A stretch of 8,418 nt of DNA from Actinomycetes bacterium (lineage in GTDB: Bacteria > Actinomycetota > Thermoleophilia > BMS3ABIN01), in contig JAJYLK010000034.1 in NCBI GenBank assembly GCA_021787775.1, positions 1 to 8,418 on the forward strand, written 5' to 3'. This document shows positions 4,574 to 8,418 of this stretch, one piece after another. Position 1 is the first letter of the stretch. Every line of letters starts with the position of its first letter. A program made the position numbers and the translations under genes. The notes under the pieces are model-generated. The model had not been told where the DNA came from and ran no database searches. It saw nothing but the letters and a program-made list of their open reading frames with translations.

Positions 4574-5911
4574 CTATTCTTCTTCCTTGAGCATCCGCCA
4601 GAGGCTGGTGCGCGAAACGCCCAGCACCCGCGAGGCCTCGGACTTGTTGCCGCCGAACATCTCCAGCACCGAATGCACGTATTCCTTGTTGATCTCGGCG
4701 AGGGATTTCACCTTGTCCGGCTCCAGCGTCGTTTCGATCTGGAACATCAGCAGTGATTGCGGCAGCGATTCAGCGGTGATGTACGGGCCCTTTTCCAGGA
4801 TGACGGCGCGCTCGATGATATTCTCCAGCTCGCGCACGTTGCCAGGATAGCTGTAGCGCCTGAGCACGTCGAGCGCGTCCTTGGTGAACTTCTTGATCTT
4901 CTTGCCGTATTCGCGCGAATGCTTGCGCAAAAAGAAGCGGCTCAGCGGCGTGATGTCGCTCTTGCGTTCGCGCAGGGGCGGCACATATATCTCCATGACG
5001 TTGAGGCGGTAATAGAGGTCCTTGCGGAACGTTCCCTGCGCGATCGCCTGGTCGATGTTTTGATTGGTGGCGGCGATGAAGCGCGCATCCACGCGCACCG
5101 GCTTGGTGCCGCCGACGCGGTAGAATTCACGCTCCTCGATCACCTTCAGCAGCTTCGCCTGCAGATTTGGCGCCATCTCGGTGATCTCATCAAAAAAGAG
5201 CGTGCCGTGGTCGGCGATCTTCATCAGCCCCGGCTTCTGCGTCGTCGCGCCGGTGAAAGCGCCTTTCTCATGACCGAACAGCTCGCTGGCCAGCAGTTCC
5301 TCGGAGAAGGTGGCGCAGTTGAGCGACAGGAACGGCCGCTTGCTGCGGGGGCTGGAATAGTGGATGACCTTGGCCAGCAGATTCTTGCCCACGCCGCTCT
5401 CGCCGGTAAGCAGCACGTTGCAGTCTGATTCCCTGATGCCCTCGATCACCTCGAGCACTTTTTTCATGCCTTTGCTCTCGGCGATTACGTCGATCTTCCT
5501 CTGCATGTTCAGAGAGGTGCGCAGGGCGGCGTTCTCCTGCCTGAGCTCGTTCTGCTCCTGGATCTTGCGCACCTTCAGGATCAGCTCATCCAGATCGAAC
5601 GGCTTGGGCAGGTAATCGAAAGCGCCTTTCTTGATGGCGTCGACCGCCGAGTTGATGCTGCCGAAGCCGGTGACGATCAGCACTTCCGTCTCGGGCGAGA
5701 CCTCCTTCACCTGCGAGAGCAGCTCCAGTCCATCCATCCTGGGCATCTTGATGTCAGCGATAAGGATATCGAAGTCACTTGACTTGATTTCATTTAAAGC
5801 ATCAAGTCCGTTTCCGGTGCTGACCACGTCGTAGCCTTCGTCGCCCAGCACATCGGAGAGATGGTTGCGGGTGATCTCCTCGTCCTCCGCTATCAGGACC
5901 CTGAAAGTCAT
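4574..5911 (-). CDS. Sigma-54-dependent response regulator, NtrC family (receiver, AAA+, Fis-type HTH)
   Basis: The protein has 445 residues, standard for the NtrC/ZraR/AtoC class. Receiver about 1-120: acidic D10, phosphoacceptor D53 (ILIADIKMPRMDG), T81 and K103. The AAA+ domain, about 140-375, has Walker A GESGVGKN at 170-177, the sigma-54-contacting GAFTGA loop at 217-222, Walker B LFFDE at 238-242, and arginines in FRKDLYYRLNV at 296 and 302. A C-terminal Fis-type helix-turn-helix, about 405-443, includes GGNKSEASRVLGVSRTSLWRML. All residues needed for phosphorylation, ATP hydrolysis and sigma-54 remodelling appear intact. The ATG overlaps the kinase stop codon (ATGA), so the two are co-translated partners. 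Its probable target is the sigma-54 promoter at 4407-4423 in the gap directly downstream. No subfamily name is safe because the DNA-binding domain does not reveal the target. Confidence 0.96.
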   Translation of the reverse strand: MTFRVLIAEDEEITRNHLSDVLGDEGYDVVSTGNGLDALNEIKSSDFDILIADIKMPRMDGLELLSQVKEVSPETEVLIVTGFGSINSAVDAIKKGAFDYLPKPFDLDELILKVRKIQEQNELRQENAALRTSLNMQRKIDVIAESKGMKKVLEVIEGIRESDCNVLLTGESGVGKNLLAKVIHYSSPRSKRPFLSLNCATFSEELLASELFGHEKGAFTGATTQKPGLMKIADHGTLFFDEITEMAPNLQAKLLKVIEEREFYRVGGTKPVRVDARFIAATNQNIDQAIAQGTFRKDLYYRLNVMEIYVPPLRERKSDITPLSRFFLRKHSREYGKKIKKFTKDALDVLRRYSYPGNVRELENIIERAVILEKGPYITAESLPQSLLMFQIETTLEPDKVKSLAEINKEYVHSVLEMFGGNKSEASRVLGVSRTSLWRMLKEEE

Positions 5912-7497
5912 GCCTCTTTGCCTTTCGTCGGCAGAATGATCTCGAAAATTGTGCCGATCCCCTCTTCACTGACCACGGATATCTGGCCTCCGTGTTTCTG
6001 GATTGTATTCATAACGATGGCAAGTCCCAAACCGGTTCCCTTGTCCTTCCTGGTGAAGAAGGGATCAAAGACCTTTTCCCGGTCTGCGCCGGACATCCCC
6101 CTGCCGGTGTCGGACACCAGGACCTCCAGGTCGCCTTTCTTCGGCCGGATGCGGACGATTATCCTTCCCTCACCCTCGATTGCGGCGATGGCGTTGGCAA
6201 ACAGGTTGACAAAAACCCGTTCCAGCTGGGGCCGGTCGGCCTCGATGACATTGACCGCCTCCTGCGAATCGAGCTCGAACTGGATGGCGGAGGTGTCCGC
6301 GGCCTTGCCCGCCAGGTGGTAAGCGCTTCTGACGAGGCTGTTTACCTCCACCTCCTGCCGCTGCAGCTCGCGCTCCCTGGCAAACTCTAGCAGATTGCTG
6401 ACGATATCCCTGACCCGTTCGGTCTGCCCGACTATGTCATTGACGATGCGCGACACCGCCGGCGGCTCGTCGGAACTGATTTTTTTCTTCAGCACCTGAG
6501 CCGACAGGCTGATGTTGTTGAGCGGGTTGTTGAGCTCATGGGCAACTCCGGAGGCCAGCGTGCCGATGGCTGCCAGCTTTTTTGCCTGGAGCAGCGCTTC
6601 CTGGTTCTTCTCCTGGATCTTGCGCTCCCAGTCGGTGCGCAGCTGGTTCATGCGGTTGAACTTGTCAACCAGGATGTCGACTTCATCCTTGTGCACATGC
6701 CCCTCATCCACGGCGGGCCGCGGCGAGCGGGGGCCGAACATCCGGCTTATCCGCTCCACGGCGCCGGTCAGCGCCCTCAGCTTTTTGACTACATCCGAGC
6801 TGACATAGAGCAGGGCGCCCAGGCCGATCATCAGGAACAGGGGGAAGACCACCAGGATCTCGATCTGCGATTGCCGGATCACGGAGTTGGCGTTGTTGCG
6901 CGTGTTCTTGTCCAGATCGTTGGCGGCGGCGACGATGTTCTCGCTCTGGCCCCGCAGCTGCGTGATCTGGGTGGCCAGCTGCCGGAGCGCCACGACCTGC
7001 GGGTTTGCCGGCGGCAGCGAGAGATAGCTCTGCAGGTAGTTGGCCACCAGCGAAGGATTCTCGCGCGAGCCGGCCTGGATCACCGGCTCGAGGCTGGCCG
7101 CCGCCGGGAAGGAGGCTTTCAGGCTGTCGTTTCCCTGTGCGATCTGCGTCAGCGAGTTCTGGATGTGGTTGAACTGGGTCCGGTAGCTGGCCACGAGATT
7201 GGCAAGGTTAGCGGCTGCGGTCGGGTCCTCGGCCTGGATGTCGCCGTTCAGGCTGTCGAGCTGTTCGAGGTAATCGAGGGTGGCGGCTGATTCCTGGGCC
7301 GCCTGATCGGGAAAAAGAAAGAAGTTCTTCTCATGCCGCAGGATCTTGAGCGACCGGTCCCTGGCGGAATCGGCCACTTCGAGGAATCCCATCTGGTTCT
7401 TGACCTGGATGAAATTGATATATTCAAAGGTAGCGAGAATGCCAATGATCAGGGCGCTGATGAAGAAGCTGAATATTATCTTTTTTCGGAGGGACAT
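5908..7497 (-). CDS. Membrane sensor histidine kinase (helical periplasmic sensor, HAMP, HisKA, HATPase)
   Basis: The protein has 529 residues. A membrane segment at about 7-25 and a second at about 213-232 bracket an extracytoplasmic region of roughly 185 residues that is almost entirely helical. Its HEKNFFLFPD sequence at 55-64 resembles the (R/H)xEKNFLLR signature of helical-bundle sensor domains such as HBM. A HAMP linker follows (about 233-287, ending DEVDILVDKFNRM), then a coiled coil. The HisKA domain has H320 in ASGVAHELNNPLNNI. The ATPase domain has the N-box at 431-435 (NLFAN), DTGRGM at 463-468, DPFFTRK and GTGLGLAI at 487-494. The H-box type (VAHELNNPL) is typical of kinases that pair with NtrC-class regulators. 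The gene overlaps the activator by four bases. The start at 7497 has only AGG touching the ATG, so it may be translated from a very short leader. The ligand is unknown. Confidence 0.95.
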   Translation of the reverse strand: MSLRKKIIFSFFISALIIGILATFEYINFIQVKNQMGFLEVADSARDRSLKILRHEKNFFLFPDQAAQESAATLDYLEQLDSLNGDIQAEDPTAAANLANLVASYRTQFNHIQNSLTQIAQGNDSLKASFPAAASLEPVIQAGSRENPSLVANYLQSYLSLPPANPQVVALRQLATQITQLRGQSENIVAAANDLDKNTRNNANSVIRQSQIEILVVFPLFLMIGLGALLYVSSDVVKKLRALTGAVERISRMFGPRSPRPAVDEGHVHKDEVDILVDKFNRMNQLRTDWERKIQEKNQEALLQAKKLAAIGTLASGVAHELNNPLNNISLSAQVLKKKISSDEPPAVSRIVNDIVGQTERVRDIVSNLLEFARERELQRQEVEVNSLVRSAYHLAGKAADTSAIQFELDSQEAVNVIEADRPQLERVFVNLFANAIAAIEGEGRIIVRIRPKKGDLEVLVSDTGRGMSGADREKVFDPFFTRKDKGTGLGLAIVMNTIQKHGGQISVVSEEGIGTIFEIILPTKGKEA

Positions 7498-7506
7498 CCT
7501 TCGCTA

Positions 7507-7512
7507 ATTATA
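7507..7512 (-). promoter_or_regulatory. Possible -10 box for the kinase gene (short-leader or leaderless transcript)
   Basis: On the minus strand this reads TATAAT, perfect, ending nine bases before the ATG at 7497. That spacing fits a leaderless or nearly leaderless mRNA, which would agree with the poor ribosome-binding site. The -35 position reads GGGCGG, a poor match. A weaker alternative further upstream is TTAACG-17-TACACT on the minus strand within about 7575-7603. Confidence 0.3.
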
Positions 7513-7540
7513 CATCCGGGAGATGCCAGCCGCCCTTTCA

Positions 7541-7561
7541 GCAGGCATTACTTATGCCTGC
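7541..7561. promoter_or_regulatory. 21-base perfect dyad upstream of the kinase gene
   Basis: Arms GCAGGCAT (7541-7548) and ATGCCTGC (7554-7561) are perfect complements around TACTT. It lies 44-64 bases upstream of the kinase ATG and upstream of the promoter proposed for the MFS gene. No T-run follows on either strand and no gene ends here, so an operator is more likely than a terminator. The protein that binds is not evident; autoregulation by the neighbouring regulator is possible, but the arms do not match the AACGT dyad at 4512-4527. Confidence 0.5.
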
Positions 7562-7618
7562 AATGCGAAATAGTGTAACATTATGAAACGACTGCGTTAA
7601 AAAAATGTAAAAAAAGTG

Positions 7619-7647
7619 TTTAAAATTAGAACAATAACGAGTATACT
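7619..7647 (+). promoter_or_regulatory. Sigma-70-type promoter for the MFS transporter gene
   Basis: TTTAAA (7619-7624) and TATACT (7642-7647) are separated by exactly 17 bases and match TTGACA/TATAAT at four and five positions. The region is strongly AT-rich compared with the rest of the window. Transcription would begin near 7654 and leave a leader of about 110 bases before the GTG at 7765. Confidence 0.5.
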
Positions 7648-7648
7648 T

Positions 7649-7681
7649 ATAAGCGACTTAGTAATGATAAGCTCAGCTTAT
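7649..7681. promoter_or_regulatory. Candidate operator in the MFS leader (ATAAGC repeats)
   Basis: ATAAGC (7667-7672) and GCTTAT (7676-7681) form a perfect dyad around TCA. A further direct copy of ATAAGC lies at 7649-7654, over the predicted transcription start. Repeated half-sites at a start site are typical of repressor-controlled exporter genes (TetR, MarR or similar), but no such regulator gene is inside the window. As RNA the dyad is a 6-base hairpin; the T-run at 7694-7701 is too far away for a terminator. Confidence 0.4.
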
Positions 7682-7752
7682 GTTTACTACGTCATTTTTT
7701 TATGGAGCATTGATTCAGGCAACGGCCGCGGCCAACGGGCATGGTTTAGACC

Positions 7753-7758
7753 AAGGAG
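7753..7758 (+). promoter_or_regulatory. Ribosome-binding site that fixes a GTG start
   Basis: AAGGAG lies six bases upstream of GTG at 7765. The nearest in-frame ATG upstream, at 7741, is followed at once by a TAG stop (ATG GTT TAG), so the GTG is the earliest possible start. Confidence 0.85.
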
Positions 7759-7764
7759 TGCAGT

Positions 7765-8418
7765 GTGAGCAAAATTTCAAAGTTTCCACATCCATTCTTT
7801 TCCAGCAAGCCGAACTGGAAATGGTTCATCCTGATAACCGTCCTGATGGGCGCCACCATGTCGGCACTGGACGTCAGCATCGTCAATATCGGCATGCCGA
7901 CCATGAGCTCCGATTTCAACGTCTCCACATCCATGATCGCATGGGTGGCGATGGCCTACATGATCACGCTGACGGTCTTCCTGCCTTTCTTTGGCCGCCT
8001 GGCGGACATGCTGGGCCGGACCCGGTTGTATACGTTCGGATTCGTGGTATTTACCATTGGCTCCTTGTTATGCGGCATTGCGCCGAGCGCTTATTTCCTG
8101 ATCGGCTCGCGCGTCCTGCAGGCGGTGGGCGCCGGCCTGCTGCAGGCAAATTCAGTGGCGATCGTCGTCTCGGCATTTCCGTCGAGCGAGAGAGGAAAAG
8201 CAATCGGCATCCAGGGCGCGGTGCAGGCAATCTCGATGTCTATCGGTCCCACTGTAGGTGGAGTCCTGATCGCCGCCATCGGCTGGCGGGCCATCTTCTA
8301 CGTGAACCTGCCCATCGGCCTGATCGGCGTTACGGCGGCGCTGCTCATCCTGCCGAAGAGCGAGAAGGCCGCCGAGAAGGAGAAGGTGGATTACTTCGGT
8401 ACTATGGCGTTTGTCGTC
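7765..8418 (+). CDS. MFS exporter, DHA2 (EmrB/QacA, 14-TM) family, N-terminal part (3' end outside window)
   Basis: The frame runs open from GTG at 7765 to the window end: 218 residues of a family usually about 450-550 long. It is a proton-driven inner-membrane exporter of drugs or other small compounds. Diagnostic motifs are present: LDVSIVNIGMP in TM1 (the DHA2 form of motif D), FGRLADMLGRTRLY (motif A, loop 2-3), RVLQAVGAG (motif B, TM4) and GPTVGGVLIAAIGWRAIFYVNLPIG (motif C, TM5, with the WRxIFxxNxPIG that marks DHA2 members). The N-terminal 20 residues are polar and aromatic. It is divergent from the kinase gene across a shared regulatory region, so it might respond to the same signal, but no sigma-54 site precedes it. 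The substrate cannot be told from this part. Confidence 0.95.
   Translation, partial: MSKISKFPHPFFSSKPNWKWFILITVLMGATMSALDVSIVNIGMPTMSSDFNVSTSMIAWVAMAYMITLTVFLPFFGRLADMLGRTRLYTFGFVVFTIGSLLCGIAPSAYFLIGSRVLQAVGAGLLQANSVAIVVSAFPSSERGKAIGIQGAVQAISMSIGPTVGGVLIAAIGWRAIFYVNLPIGLIGVTAALLILPKSEKAAEKEKVDYFGTMAFVV

Noticed and set aside
7667..7701. Attenuator or terminator in the MFS leader (hairpin plus T-run)
   Set aside because: The hairpin ends at 7681 and the T-run starts about 12 bases later, too far for an intrinsic terminator; no leader peptide or riboswitch core was recognised.
7724..7733. GGCCGCGGCC palindrome before the MFS gene
   Set aside because: A ten-base GC palindrome is not unusual in a G+C-rich genome and no second copy or matching half-site is nearby.
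7498..7764. Second sigma-54 promoter in the divergent region (CTGGCATCTCCC on the minus strand near 7525)
   Set aside because: The GG is present but the required GC ten bases further on is missing.
1..8418. tRNA, rRNA, CRISPR array, insertion sequence or phage genes
   Set aside because: No clover-leaf pattern, regularly spaced repeats, transposase motifs, terminal inverted repeats or phage proteins were seen on either strand.

Overview
The window comes from a G+C-rich bacterium that uses sigma-54 and two-component signalling. Coding regions favour G/C at third positions, and the only clearly AT-rich stretch is the promoter region near 7560-7720. I cannot fix the lineage from this sequence. 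A deltaproteobacterial-type, Nitrospirota-like or deep-branching Gram-positive lineage would all fit, and no ribosomal marker is present.

Layout. (1) 2-397, plus strand: the C-terminal end of an adenine deaminase, cut by the window edge. (2) 398-514: a short convergent gap with two weak dyads and no clear terminator. (3) 515-7497, minus strand: six genes in one direction. In transcription order these are a membrane histidine kinase (7497-5908), an NtrC-type sigma-54 activator (5911-4574, 4-base ATGA overlap), a gap holding a sigma-54 promoter, a small universal-stress-protein-like protein (4379-3855), two related membrane proteins (3871-2246 and 2259-1012, overlapping starts and stops), and a stand-alone receiver protein (880-515). 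(4) 7498-7764: a divergent, AT-rich regulatory region. (5) 7765-8418, plus strand: the N-terminal part of a DHA2-type MFS exporter, cut by the window edge.

The part most worth attention is the sigma-54 module. A textbook -24/-12 element (TTGGCACG-N4-TTGCT) lies 27 bases upstream of the stress-protein start codon, with a dyad about 120 bases upstream of the predicted transcription start, where an activator of this family would bind. The adjacent kinase/activator pair is the natural candidate to fire it. The operon it would drive contains two paralogous proteins of unusual build. Each has an N-terminal domain like that of type II secretion/type IV pilus ATPases (GspE_N/MshEN type, sometimes a c-di-GMP sensor) but no ATPase. 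It is followed by two or three copies of a DUF202-like membrane unit, each preceded by a strict heptad array with an Arg (usually Arg-Thr) every seventh residue. Five arrays carry 29 in-register arginines. DUF202 is related to the membrane domain of the eukaryotic VTC polyphosphate polymerase/translocase, so a polyanion- or phosphate-related envelope function is a testable guess, not a conclusion.

Proposed working model (inference): a periplasmic or membrane stimulus acts on the kinase, the activator is phosphorylated and fires sigma-54 transcription of the USP/DUF202 operon, and the last gene, a receiver without an output domain, feeds back on the kinase or acts as a phosphate sink.
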